A stretch of DNA of 64,000 bases from Bifidobacterium sp. ESL0769 (GTDB lineage: Bacteria; Actinomycetota; Actinomycetes; Actinomycetales; Bifidobacteriaceae). Every line of letters begins with the position of its first letter. Positions within the stretch are counted from its first letter, which is position 1. The notes beneath the pieces are model-generated. The model worked only from the letters and a program-made list of their open reading frames with translations. It made no database searches and was not told where the DNA came from. A program made the position numbers and the translations under genes. Location of the stretch: positions 682,001-746,000 of the forward strand of contig NZ_CP113918.1 in NCBI RefSeq assembly GCF_029395495.1. Direction: 5' to 3'. Below, piece after piece: positions 1-8,119 of the stretch.

Positions 1-111
1 AGTTTTCAGGATTTCCAAGAGTTACTGCTGGGTGCTGTGAATTGCTATGAGCTTCTCCTCATTGAGATTGAGGTTGCTATTTTTTATTTTTGGTTTTCAT
101 TGTTTGCTGTT

Positions 112-135
112 GAATCTGCTGGGTAAATGCTGGGT
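112..135. repeat. 24-bp direct repeat, left copy (candidate att site)
   Basis: This is a perfect 24-bp match to 3747-3770, in the same orientation. The unit holds the octamer TGCTGGGT twice, separated by AAA; a further TGCTGGGT lies at 26-33. The two copies enclose only the IetAS genes. This arrangement is expected of attL/attR sites or a target-site duplication. No recombinase gene lies between the copies, so the mobilising enzyme, if any, is outside the window or acts in trans. Confidence 0.7.
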
Positions 136-351
136 GATTTTAGATTTGATTAACACCTGTATCTAGATCTTCAAATTGGAATGAATGATTTTTTGCCCGT
201 GTTTTAGTACAATGCAAACTAAGGTGTCTTCTAAGCTGAGCCTTGAATCATCGATATATTCACAAGGCAAAATGACTATTTTAATTTTATTTTTATAAGA
301 TTAGTCATTTTTATGCGTTTCTTTTTCCTTGGTATTGTTAGGATTGTTTTT
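136..351 (+). promoter_or_regulatory. AT-rich leader of the IetAS operon
   Basis: This stretch holds no credible gene. It is strongly AT-rich between about 270 and 320 and must carry the promoter for the two-gene operon that follows. I cannot place -35 and -10 boxes with confidence. The segment 1-111 also shows no gene. Confidence 0.4.
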
Positions 352-1446
352 ATGAAAGACGAAAAGGAAAAATACTTGGATGAAATAGTCCAATTATCGC
401 GCCTTGGACTAGAGCATAAAAATGATGATTTACGGATGTATGTTCGACGGCTGGTGCGGCGGTACCAAGTTAGGGAACCGGATGTGGCTTCCCAGCTGTC
501 ATCTTGTCTGAAGAATGCTTCAGTGGAAGTCCAGGACCGTTCGGTACTTCGCTCATCTTCGAATAATTTGTTGTTTTCTGGTCCCGTGTCCTCGGAGAAA
601 CCGCGTTTGGCACCCCAGGTTGAATCTGAACTAGATGAAATCGTTCGGGAAAGAACACATTATAAGGATTTAGTCTCTGCTGGTCTTTCTCCTGTCGCCT
701 CTGCTATATTTACAGGTCCTCCCGGGGTAGGCAAAACGATGGCGGGGCAGTGGCTGTCTTCACAGTTACATCTGCCTATGTATAAGCTTGATCTCGCTTC
801 GGCAGTTTCAAGTCGTCTTGGTGAGACAGGGAACAATTTGCAATCAGTGTTCCTAAGGGCGTCAAAGGAACCGTCGATATTATTCCTTGATGAAATCGAC
901 TCTATTGCGAAAACAAGGGCCGACGGCAGGGATATTGGTGAGATGAAGCGCCTCGTGACAGTGCTACTTCAGTTGTTGGATATGTGGGATGGTAAGAGCA
1001 TCGTTTTGGCGGCAACAAATAATGCCGAGCTCATAGATTCTGCCGTGTGGCGTCGTTTTGAGTTGAAAATTGACTTTCCTATGCCTTCTTCAGAAGATTT
1101 ATCGGCAGTTCTCAAGAAGGATATGCAAATGAATGGCACTCATCTTGACGATGTTTATTTGCAGCTGCTGGTGAGAGTGTTAAACGGGGAGTCATATAGC
1201 GATGCTCGCACTATCGGGAAATTGATTAGAAAGCGATCAATTCTGGATAAACGGACCTTGCAACAATCCACGCTCGAATATGCCGAAGGAAAGATTAAGG
1301 TTCTTCCGCATAAAGAACGGATTGATATTGCAAAAAGTCTTGCTGGTGAAGTTGAACTGAAACAAAGAGAGATTAGTGAAGTCACTGGTGTGAGCCGTGA
1401 CACGATAAGGAAGTTTTCTAAACAGGTTGAGAGGAGAAACAAATGA
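352..1446 (+). CDS. ietA: AAA+ ATPase, IetA-type anti-phage ATPase
   Basis: This is a 364-residue AAA+ ATPase. Walker A (GPPGVGKT) is at about residues 122-129. Walker B (ILFLDEID) is near residue 180. Sensor 1 (LAATNN) and an Arg-containing WRRFE follow, then a C-terminal helical lid. The extreme C-terminus (EISEVTGVSRDTIRKF) resembles a helix-turn-helix. I place the start at ATG 352 because TAGGA lies about nine bases upstream; ATG 313 would add 13 hydrophobic residues without a clear ribosome-binding site. Its stop overlaps the subtilase start (ATGA), so the two are translationally coupled. An ATPase plus S8 protease pair matches the IetAS anti-phage system described by Gao and colleagues (2020). 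The assignment rests on architecture and order, not on a database search. Likely role: ATP-dependent control or feeding of the partner protease after phage infection. Confidence 0.75.
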   Translation: MKDEKEKYLDEIVQLSRLGLEHKNDDLRMYVRRLVRRYQVREPDVASQLSSCLKNASVEVQDRSVLRSSSNNLLFSGPVSSEKPRLAPQVESELDEIVRERTHYKDLVSAGLSPVASAIFTGPPGVGKTMAGQWLSSQLHLPMYKLDLASAVSSRLGETGNNLQSVFLRASKEPSILFLDEIDSIAKTRADGRDIGEMKRLVTVLLQLLDMWDGKSIVLAATNNAELIDSAVWRRFELKIDFPMPSSEDLSAVLKKDMQMNGTHLDDVYLQLLVRVLNGESYSDARTIGKLIRKRSILDKRTLQQSTLEYAEGKIKVLPHKERIDIAKSLAGEVELKQREISEVTGVSRDTIRKFSKQVERRNK

Positions 1447-3653
1447 CCCGGCGTTATCTTATAGGCAGAGGCGAGAGACTCACGGATACGGTTAAAGTAC
1501 CTCCCGGAGGTCGTCCTAAGAAAGGGCCGTATGACTATGAAGAATCAAGGGAGAGACTGCTTCCCGAACTGGCAGAGACCATTGATTCTTTTGTTCAAGA
1601 CAAGGCCTACGCGCCGAATGATGTGCATGTTGTACAATTCATTTTGCATCCGGCGTATCTTGCGAAGTCCTATCATCCAAGTTCCTTGATTCGATCATTT
1701 GGTTTAGTGATGGCCGGTAGCAAGCCTGTTGAGATTACCACGCAGGATGATTCCGAGACACAAAAGCGGTTGACCTCCTCTCTGTTGCTTGCAGGAGGGA
1801 AAAATGCTTTCAGGAGTTTTCTTTCCGCGCTTCAAGAGACGAAGAACCCTGAAGATGGCGAAGCAATTGATGAAATTAGAAAGATTGAAACCATCAAAAG
1901 TTTCAGTTCGGCAGACAAATTGCATGAAGGCCAGAATAACCAGGATTGGTATGAGCTGGTGTTGCAGACTTTCGAAGGTTCGTTCTGCCAGGATAACTGG
2001 AATTTACTAAGGAAAACAGCGACTTCTTTAAACATCACTTTTGACGAGGATCTTATTTTTACCGCTAGGAATTTGCAGTTCATTCCCGCGCATGGTTCCA
2101 AGAAAGCGATGGAGCAATTATCTCTATATACGACATTGCGTGCAGTCCGTCCAATGCCGAAACTCAGGCTAGAACCTATCGGGAATGGCCCGATTAGAGC
2201 GGTAGATAATGTGCAAGTCGATCTTCCTGATTTTCAGATGGGCAATGGGGACGAACCCTCAGTGGCTGTGTTTGATGGTGGATTACCCGAAGAGTCAGAG
2301 AATCCCATGAGGGATTGGACCGATTATAGCTTGGCCAATCCTGTTGCCAACACGGTTCCGGAGTATGCAAAACATGGATTGGCTGTGTGCTCGGCCTTGG
2401 CATTTGGCGATATCCGTGGACAAATCGAACCTTTGCACACAAAGATATCCGCGGTTCGGGTTTTGGACAGTACGAGCGCCGACGACAATCCTCTTACTCT
2501 GTGTTCGGTGCTCAATAATATCGTCGCCGAACTGCAGGAACGGCATTATGATTATGTCAATCTCAGTCTTGGGCCTGACGTACCCATTGAAGATGATGAT
2601 GTTAGTGCGTGGACGGCAATGCTTGACGATTTGCTTTCATCGGGCGACACATTGATGACCGTAGCTGCAGGCAACAATGGTCATCTGGATAGGGACATAG
2701 GAAACGCACGCGTGGAGATTCCCGGTGATTCGGTTAATGCTCTTTGCGTTGGTTCTTCGACTTCCGAAGATTTTGCGTATGAGCGTGCGTCATATTCAGC
2801 AGTGGGCCCTGGGAGGAGGCCGGGATTGATAAAGCCGGATCTGCTGGCTTTTGGCGGCATTCCAGACAATGAATTCCATGTGCTTTCGTCAGGGACGACA
2901 CCTCGGATAACAACGACTATGGGCACTAGTTTTGCGGCTCCGATGGTTCTGCGTAAGGCAGTTCAAATTTGTGAATTGAGCGGACGCAATCTGACACCGC
3001 TTGCGATTAAAGCATTGCTTATCCATACCGCAGAAAAAGAGGATGGTGCGGAGATTGAAGAAGTTGGATGGGGCAGGGTGATGCCTGATGCCGAGAGTAT
3101 TCTTGCCAGTGAAGGTGAGAACGCTACAGTCGTTTATCAGGGTTCGCTCAGTCCAGGAAAATATTTAAGAGCTCGTATTCCAGTACCCAAAGATTTATAT
3201 GGTGCAAGAGGGAAAGCGGACATCACTGCTACTTTTACGTTTGCCAGTAGGGTGGACCCTCAGTGTCCGGACGTATATACCCAGTCGGGTCTTATAGTGA
3301 CGTTCCGACCTTCTATGGAAGCTCGTGAAGATGGTAAGATACCGAAAAGTATTCCATTCTTTACTTCGCAGAAGTATGAAACAGAAAATGACCAAAGGAA
3401 TCGACGTTATAAATGGGAAACGGTATTACATGATCATAAATCTGTTTTCTATTTGGATTTATACAAACCAGTGTTCGACATTCATTATGTTTCCAGGGAA
3501 GAGGGGGCGCAATCTTCATCGACGGAACCTATACACTATGCTTTGGCGATTACACTTCATGTGCGAAATTCCCGTGATTTGACTGGACAGATTCTGCATC
3601 AGTATCCTGAGCTAGAAGAATTCATTCCTGTCGAAGGGCTGACAGCGGAATGA
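1443..3653 (+). CDS. ietS: S8 subtilisin-like serine protease, IetS-type
   Basis: This is a 736-residue protein with a central subtilase domain. The catalytic triad is visible: Asp278 in VFDGG, His311 in KHGLAV and Ser496 in GTSFAAP. The oxyanion Asn411 sits in AAGNNG. No signal peptide is evident, so the protease should act in the cytoplasm, as expected for a suicide or anti-phage effector. About 270 residues precede the protease domain and about 180 follow (a probable beta-rich tail). Both flanks may mediate ATPase binding and autoinhibition. It starts inside the stop codon of the ATPase gene. Pairing an AAA+ ATPase with a cytosolic subtilase is the hallmark of IetAS. The Ser, His and Asp residues are all present, so the enzyme appears intact. 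Confidence 0.78.
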   Translation: MTRRYLIGRGERLTDTVKVPPGGRPKKGPYDYEESRERLLPELAETIDSFVQDKAYAPNDVHVVQFILHPAYLAKSYHPSSLIRSFGLVMAGSKPVEITTQDDSETQKRLTSSLLLAGGKNAFRSFLSALQETKNPEDGEAIDEIRKIETIKSFSSADKLHEGQNNQDWYELVLQTFEGSFCQDNWNLLRKTATSLNITFDEDLIFTARNLQFIPAHGSKKAMEQLSLYTTLRAVRPMPKLRLEPIGNGPIRAVDNVQVDLPDFQMGNGDEPSVAVFDGGLPEESENPMRDWTDYSLANPVANTVPEYAKHGLAVCSALAFGDIRGQIEPLHTKISAVRVLDSTSADDNPLTLCSVLNNIVAELQERHYDYVNLSLGPDVPIEDDDVSAWTAMLDDLLSSGDTLMTVAAGNNGHLDRDIGNARVEIPGDSVNALCVGSSTSEDFAYERASYSAVGPGRRPGLIKPDLLAFGGIPDNEFHVLSSGTTPRITTTMGTSFAAPMVLRKAVQICELSGRNLTPLAIKALLIHTAEKEDGAEIEEVGWGRVMPDAESILASEGENATVVYQGSLSPGKYLRARIPVPKDLYGARGKADITATFTFASRVDPQCPDVYTQSGLIVTFRPSMEAREDGKIPKSIPFFTSQKYETENDQRNRRYKWETVLHDHKSVFYLDLYKPVFDIHYVSREEGAQSSSTEPIHYALAITLHVRNSRDLTGQILHQYPELEEFIPVEGLTAE

Positions 3654-3746
3654 GGACAAAACAGCATACGAAATTTCTAGGATATCGTCAGAATGTGTGT
3701 CTGTTTTGTTTGTCGTCTTACTTGTGCTCGGAGGTGACTATTTTTC

Positions 3747-3770
3747 GAATCTGCTGGGTAAATGCTGGGT
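3747..3770. repeat. 24-bp direct repeat, right copy (candidate att site)
   Basis: Perfect copy of 112-135, lying 93 bp past the ietS stop codon and about 75 bp beyond the 3' end of tRNA-Phe. Its position between the cassette and a tRNA gene fits an integration junction. Confidence 0.7.
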
Positions 3771-3800
3771 TTCGGCGGAAGCATCTCGTCGCTGAGAAAC

Positions 3801-3839
3801 AAGAAAGCCTCGAAACCGTTGCAATTACTTGGTTTCGAG
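3801..3839 (-). terminator. Terminator of tRNA-Phe
   Basis: CTCGAAACC at 3809-3817 pairs with GGTTTCGAG at 3831-3839. Read on the minus strand, the hairpin is followed by CTTTCTTGTTTC, just past the tRNA-Phe 3' end. Confidence 0.7.
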
Positions 3840-3846
3840 ACCTGAG

Positions 3847-3922
3847 TGGTGGCTCCGAGCGGCATCGATCCGCTGACCTAACGATTTTCAGTCGTTCGCT
3901 CTACCAACTGAGCTACAGAGCC
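3847..3922 (-). tRNA. tRNA-Phe (GAA)
   Basis: Cloverleaf with 7-bp acceptor stem GGCTCTG/CGGAGCC. The anticodon stem AACGA/TCGTT holds loop CTGAAAA, giving anticodon GAA. D- and T-arms are normal, and the CCA end is encoded (3847-3849). It follows tRNA-Asp on the same strand. Confidence 0.95.
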
Positions 3923-3932
3923 ATGAATAAAT

Positions 3933-3955
3933 CAAAAACCCGGCGAACCGGGCTT
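3933..3955 (-). terminator. Terminator between tRNA-Asp and tRNA-Phe
   Basis: On the minus strand this reads AGCCCGG, then the tetraloop TTCG, then CCGGGTTTTTG. It is a compact intrinsic terminator with a UUCG-type loop, so the two tRNAs may be separate transcription units or only partly co-transcribed. Confidence 0.65.
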
Positions 3956-3968
3956 AAGACCATTCGAG

Positions 3969-4042
3969 CGACTCCGGCCAGACTTGAACTGGTGACCTCC
4001 GCCGTGACAGGGCGGCGCTCTAACCAACTGAGCTACGGAGCC
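3969..4042 (-). tRNA. tRNA-Asp (GTC)
   Basis: Acceptor stem GGCTCCG/CGGAGTC with one G-T pair. The anticodon stem CCGCC/GGCGG holds loop CTGTCAC, giving anticodon GTC. The discriminator base is G. CCA is not encoded, unlike in the neighbouring tRNA-Phe. Confidence 0.95.
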
Positions 4043-4216
4043 GTGGCTTGCTTTCATCAAGCAGCCGAGTATTAATATTACTCAGAATCAGGCCAAACGC
4101 AACCCCGAAGCTGTTTCAGCGTGTCGCCTATGATGCCAATGATTTATACGTGATTGCCAAACGTTTGTAATGCAAAATAACCACTGCAATAAACAATCCC
4201 TGATTCACGAGCCGTT

Positions 4217-4864
4217 TCAAGCGGCGTTCGACAAGGCGGTCACGTCCGCGATGTTGCTCTCTTGCGCAAAGTCGTAGAGATAATAAGCGTAGTCCGTGTC
4301 CTCGTTATCGTCATCAGGGTCGTCGCCCTCGTCATCGTAGGGATCGGACTGGCAGTCCGAACCGTGACAATCGGAATCGTCGGTATCCAAATGGTGAACC
4401 GCATAGCCGAATGCCGAAAAGAAGATAATAACGAAGACGATGCTCAGGATTGTTGAAATCGCACCGATGACGAGCCCGGCGATGGCCATGGGCTTACTCT
4501 TCTCGCCGCTGTGGTTGATCTGGACGAGCGCGACCACGGAAAGCACCAGCCCGATAAGCGGCATAAAGAAGGAAAGTATGAAACCGACGATGCACATGGT
4601 GTTCCATTTTTGCTCCGGTGCCGGGGCATAGTAACCCTGCAGCGTCACCGGAGGCACCGCGCCAGGTCCCGTCGGACCGGTAGGCGGCATCGTGGGGACG
4701 GCAGGTGGCACTTGGCCGTATGCCTGATAATCGGGCATCTGCGGGTTCATGCCAGCATCTTGGAACTGGGGCTGCGGGTTTGTCTGCTGGCCGGCGTCAC
4801 CATATTGATAGTTGAACTGATTCGGCTGCGTGGGTGGGTTTGCGTTGAAATCGTCGTTGTTCAT
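4217..4864 (-). CDS. DUF4190 membrane protein
   Basis: A protein of about 215 residues. The first 90 residues are rich in Pro, Gln, Asn and Gly and probably lie disordered in the cytoplasm. Two hydrophobic helices follow (CIVGFILSFFMPLIGLVLSV and IAGLVIGAISTILSIVFVII). They are separated by the short INHSGEKSKPMA loop, which is the DUF4190 layout. The tail is very acidic (about 20 Asp/Glu in 30 residues) and contains two Cys. I take ATG 4864 (MNNDDF) as start, since the upstream in-frame extension has no coding character. Function is unknown; DUF4190 proteins are small membrane proteins common in actinobacteria. It is a single gene, divergent from trmB. Confidence 0.7.
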   Translation of the reverse strand: MNNDDFNANPPTQPNQFNYQYGDAGQQTNPQPQFQDAGMNPQMPDYQAYGQVPPAVPTMPPTGPTGPGAVPPVTLQGYYAPAPEQKWNTMCIVGFILSFFMPLIGLVLSVVALVQINHSGEKSKPMAIAGLVIGAISTILSIVFVIIFFSAFGYAVHHLDTDDSDCHGSDCQSDPYDDEGDDPDDDNEDTDYAYYLYDFAQESNIADVTALSNAA

Positions 4865-5207
4865 AGCCAACAGTCTACGCTCGCGTAGTGAATTTGCGGA
4901 ACAGGTCGCCATTACTCGAGTCGAGCTCAACAACACTTATAGATGTGTTGAATTATATGGAATTATTATTGGTTTCTGTGTCATTGAATTGACCGTCTCG
5001 GCGTGAATGTCAAGGTCTGATATGTGAGTGGAAGGGAAGCCTATAGTTTACGCACTTACGCCGAATTTTGGGAACGTCATTGATGCTTCCGCCATCGAAT
5101 TAGTGTTCTACGTGCTTGTTGATGAGCGATATTTAAGCTAGCTGACCCGGCAACCCACGAGCGCGCATTGAAGTCACGGGGTCCGCCTTCCGTTAAACTA
5201 GTGGTTC
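4865..5207. other. Intergenic region between divergent DUF4190 gene and trmB
   Basis: About 340 bp with no gene. It should hold divergent promoters for the DUF4190 gene and trmB. I see no clear operator or riboswitch. Confidence 0.4.
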
Positions 5208-6005
5208 GTGCAGGAAAACGACAAAAGAATTCATCACGTGCTCTCATACGTCCGGCGAACGGGTCGTCTCGACGACCGCCTCAAGCGGGCCTGGCAGCGA
5301 TATTCGCCCGATTTTCTGCTTGATATCAATGCGGGGGAGGGCCTGCTCGACGTGAGGTCGGGATTTGCGTTCGACCGCGATTTCGTGTGTAACGCCTGGG
5401 GCAACGAACATCCGCTGGTCGTTGAAATCGGTACGGGCCAGGGCGAGAACATCATCGCTGCCGCGCAATCTCACCCCGAAACTAATTTCCTTGCGGTGGA
5501 AGTCTACGACCCGGGCGTCGCCCATACGATGCTGCGCGCCGGCAAGCTCGGATTGACCAATCTTCGTATCGCTCAGATCAATGCGCCAGAGCTCTTCAAG
5601 GTGAGTGAGCCAGGCGTGACCGACGAAATCTGGACGTTTTTCCCCGACCCTTGGCCTAAAATGCGTCATCACAAGCGTCGCATCGTCCAGCCAGCGCTCG
5701 CGACGGATATCCGTAAGGCGCTGAGCGAGGGAAACGTGTGGAGGCTTGCCACCGACATCGAGGATTACGCTCTGCACGTCCACGAAGTGATGGACGGCCG
5801 CCCCGATTTCGCCAATGCCGGCACCCTCACCGTTTCGCTGCCTACCGAGCACGTCGGCAAGGGAACGGCGGACAAGGCCACGTCGCTGCCTCACGCCGAT
5901 TTCAAGGAATCGGAACGCTACGAGGGCCGTGTGCTCACCAATTTCGAGAAGAAGGGTTTGGCGGCTGGCCGGGTGATTCACGATTTCACGTACCGCGCCG
6001 TTTGA
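5208..6005 (+). CDS. trmB: tRNA (guanine-N7-)-methyltransferase TrmB
   Basis: A 265-residue SAM-dependent methyltransferase that forms m7G46 in the variable loop of tRNAs. The SAM-binding motif [10 protein letters not shown] is near residue 73. The family signature [15 protein letters not shown], which contains the catalytic Asp, is around residues 145-158. The C-terminal TNFEKKG motif is also typical. It starts with GTG, and no strong ribosome-binding site is visible just upstream. It lies directly before tRNA-Glu. Monocistronic by position. Confidence 0.9.
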   Translation: MQENDKRIHHVLSYVRRTGRLDDRLKRAWQRYSPDFLLDINAGEGLLDVRSGFAFDRDFVCNAWGNEHPLVVEIGTGQGENIIAAAQSHPETNFLAVEVYDPGVAHTMLRAGKLGLTNLRIAQINAPELFKVSEPGVTDEIWTFFPDPWPKMRHHKRRIVQPALATDIRKALSEGNVWRLATDIEDYALHVHEVMDGRPDFANAGTLTVSLPTEHVGKGTADKATSLPHADFKESERYEGRVLTNFEKKGLAAGRVIHDFTYRAV

Positions 6006-6102
6006 GACCGTAGGCGGCAAGAGTATTGCAATTGTGTGACGATTGACAACACGCCGGGACTTGCTGTAATCGCGTTCGTATTTTACACTGAATAGGTTGT
6101 TA

Positions 6103-6174
6103 GCCCCCCTCGTCTAACGGTTAGGACACCAGACTTTCAATCTGACAACAAGAGTTCGACTCTCTTGGGGGGTA
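6103..6174 (+). tRNA. tRNA-Glu (TTC)
   Basis: Acceptor GCCCCCC pairs with GGGGGGT (terminal G-U). The anticodon loop is CTTTCAA, giving TTC. T-arm stem AAGAG/CTCTT encloses TTCGACT. CCA is not encoded. A T-run follows at once (6176-6180). Confidence 0.93.
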
Positions 6175-6587
6175 CTTTTTCAAGAGTTTTCAAGATTTCT
6201 CAATCATTATTTTTCGTCCGTTTCGGTTCTTGCGTCTAATTTCTGCCTGAGGGCTGTTCCTTTTATTCTTTCGGCAGCGTTTCGATACACTTTGGAAGAC
6301 GGTTTCGATCTGTGCTTGTGTGATGGCAGTACTCTTCTTTTCGTCGGTGTTGACCTCGTCGACAATCCATAAGGCAAACATTTTCTCGTGAAACCGCAAG
6401 CGCAGTATATTTTGTGAAATATGTCATATTGGGTAGCCGAATCGTGCATAAATGTATCTGATTCTGCAATTTAAATCGTTTTTTTTATCATAGAAAGATA
6501 TTTTAAAACTGTAAGTAATTAGGCAAGTGCGAATGCAGAATGAATTGGTATTCGCTTTTATATAATTCCCAACGGAGGGGGTTTGTG
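6175..6587. other. AT-rich intergenic region upstream of the respiratory cluster
   Basis: About 410 bp without a supportable gene; short reading frames on the minus strand are Lys/Arg-rich and lack ribosome-binding sites. The last 120 bp are very AT-rich, including a run of T at about 6480, and should carry the promoter of the first NADH dehydrogenase gene. Confidence 0.4.
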
Positions 6588-7760
6588 ATGACTACAATCG
6601 TTATTCTTGGCGCGGGCTACGGCGGTATGCGTGCCGCGAAGCAACTGGCCAAAGCCAATGTCGAAGCCGACATCATCCTGGTCAACAAGAATCCGTACCA
6701 TTACCAGTCCACGGAACTGCACGAAGTGGCTGCGGGCACCAAGGAACCCGACCAGATCACGTTCGACGTGCGCAAGGCTGTGGATCCGAAAGTCAAAGTG
6801 GTCATTGATGAGGTCACCAAGGTCGACCAGGACGCCAAGAAGGTGGAGCTTAAGAATAGTGAACCGCTTTCTTACGATTACCTGGTCAATGCGCTGGGCT
6901 TCGAGTCCGAGACGTTCGGCATCAAAGGCGCTGAGGAGAACGGCTGGCCGCTGATTGATATCGATACCGCCGTGGCCGCGCGCAAGCATCTGGAAGACAC
7001 GTTGAAGAACTACAAGACCAGCCATGACGAAAACGACCTGCACATCGTGGTCTGCGGAGCAGGCTTCACGTCCATTGAGTATTTGGGCGAGCTGGTCTAT
7101 CGCATGCCCGACCTCGCCAAGGAATATGATTTTCCGATTGACAAAGTGAAGATCGACTGCATCGAAGCCACTCCGAAGATTTTGCCGATGTTCGATCCGA
7201 AACTGGCGGATTGGGGTGTGAAGTACCTCGAAGACCATGGCGTCACTTTCCACGCCGGTACGCCGATCACCGAGGTCAAGCCGAACGCCGTGATGAGCAA
7301 CGACACCGCCTTCCCGGCGAATACCATCATCTGGACCACCGGCGTGCGTGGCAGCAGTGTGATCGCCGACTCGGGTTATGACCAGAAGCGCAACCGCGTG
7401 GTGGTTCAGGATGATTTGTCGGTGAAGGGCCACCCTGAGGAGTTCCTCGTCGGCGACGTTTCCGCCGTCCCGAACCCGGACAACGGGCGCCTTTACCCGA
7501 CCACGGCGCAGATTTCCATAGCTGAGGCCGACACCGCCGCGGATAATATCGTCGCGCGCATTCAAGGCAAGGATCCCAAGAAGTTCGTCTTCAAATCCTT
7601 GGGCACGCTCTGCTCGCTTGGACCCAAGACGGGCATCGCCGAAGTCGATATGGGCGGTCATTGGAAGCTCAAGGGCGCGAAGGCATCGGTGGCGAAGAAG
7701 GCCGTAGCCGACCGTTCCGTCACCGAGCTGACGGACGTCTCCGGGATTATGAAGGAATAG
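6588..7760 (+). CDS. ndh: Type II NADH dehydrogenase-like FAD oxidoreductase (copy 1)
   Basis: A 390-residue single-subunit NDH-2-type flavoprotein that would pass electrons from NADH to membrane quinone without pumping protons. The FAD dinucleotide fold (ILGAGYGGMRAAK) is at residues 5-17. The NAD(H) fold (VVCGAGFTSIEYLGE) is near residue 153. The FAD-binding VGDVSAVPN is near residue 288. The start is ATG 6588, preceded by a strong GGAGGGGG; an upstream in-frame ATG at 6540 lacks this site. The C-terminal helix could attach the protein to the membrane. It lies upstream of a close paralogue and cydABDC, which supports a respiratory role. Other pyridine-nucleotide disulphide oxidoreductases share these folds, so the exact electron acceptor is inferred. 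Confidence 0.82.
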   Translation: MTTIVILGAGYGGMRAAKQLAKANVEADIILVNKNPYHYQSTELHEVAAGTKEPDQITFDVRKAVDPKVKVVIDEVTKVDQDAKKVELKNSEPLSYDYLVNALGFESETFGIKGAEENGWPLIDIDTAVAARKHLEDTLKNYKTSHDENDLHIVVCGAGFTSIEYLGELVYRMPDLAKEYDFPIDKVKIDCIEATPKILPMFDPKLADWGVKYLEDHGVTFHAGTPITEVKPNAVMSNDTAFPANTIIWTTGVRGSSVIADSGYDQKRNRVVVQDDLSVKGHPEEFLVGDVSAVPNPDNGRLYPTTAQISIAEADTAADNIVARIQGKDPKKFVFKSLGTLCSLGPKTGIAEVDMGGHWKLKGAKASVAKKAVADRSVTELTDVSGIMKE

Positions 7761-7789
7761 CAGAACCCTGGAATCATTCAAAGTCTTGG

Positions 7790-7826
7790 GGACGTATTTG
7801 GAGGTGCCAATCTTCCAGATACGTCC
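7790..7826 (+). terminator. Hairpin after the first NADH dehydrogenase gene
   Basis: GGACGTATTTGGA (7790-7802) pairs with TCCAGATACGTCC (7814-7826), 13 bp with one G-T pair. No T-run follows, so this may be a weak terminator or an mRNA 3' stabiliser. The rest of 7827-8119 has no gene; it is T-rich around 7975-8030 and probably holds the promoter of the second copy. Confidence 0.5.
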
Positions 7827-8119
7827 TCATTATAAGTTGCTTATGATTATCGATTGATGTTTATTCAACTGTGGTCTCGTAGTCGTTTGATGCTTTGCTG
7901 CGACCCCTCGGCTTTTCGGCTTTAGGCCGGGAAGAACAGTCACTTACGTGAGATATGCCATAAAAGAATCGAAATTTCGGTTTTCCTCGGTTTTTTGCTC
8001 AATTTTAATCGTTTTTTGTTCAGCTTGCCATATATTGTTGGAAGGTGTTGGCAGTGATGGCGCCTGTCTTTTTTTTGAAGCCATCGTTCGTGTTTAAGCT
8101 ATAAGGAAAAGTGATTGGA

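Noticed and set aside
3650-4075. Plus-strand frame across the tRNA genes
   Set aside because: It overlaps two tRNAs and their terminators and shows no protein features.
6190-6469. Short minus-strand genes after tRNA-Glu
   Set aside because: They are Lys/Arg-rich overlapping frames without ribosome-binding sites in AT-rich intergenic DNA.
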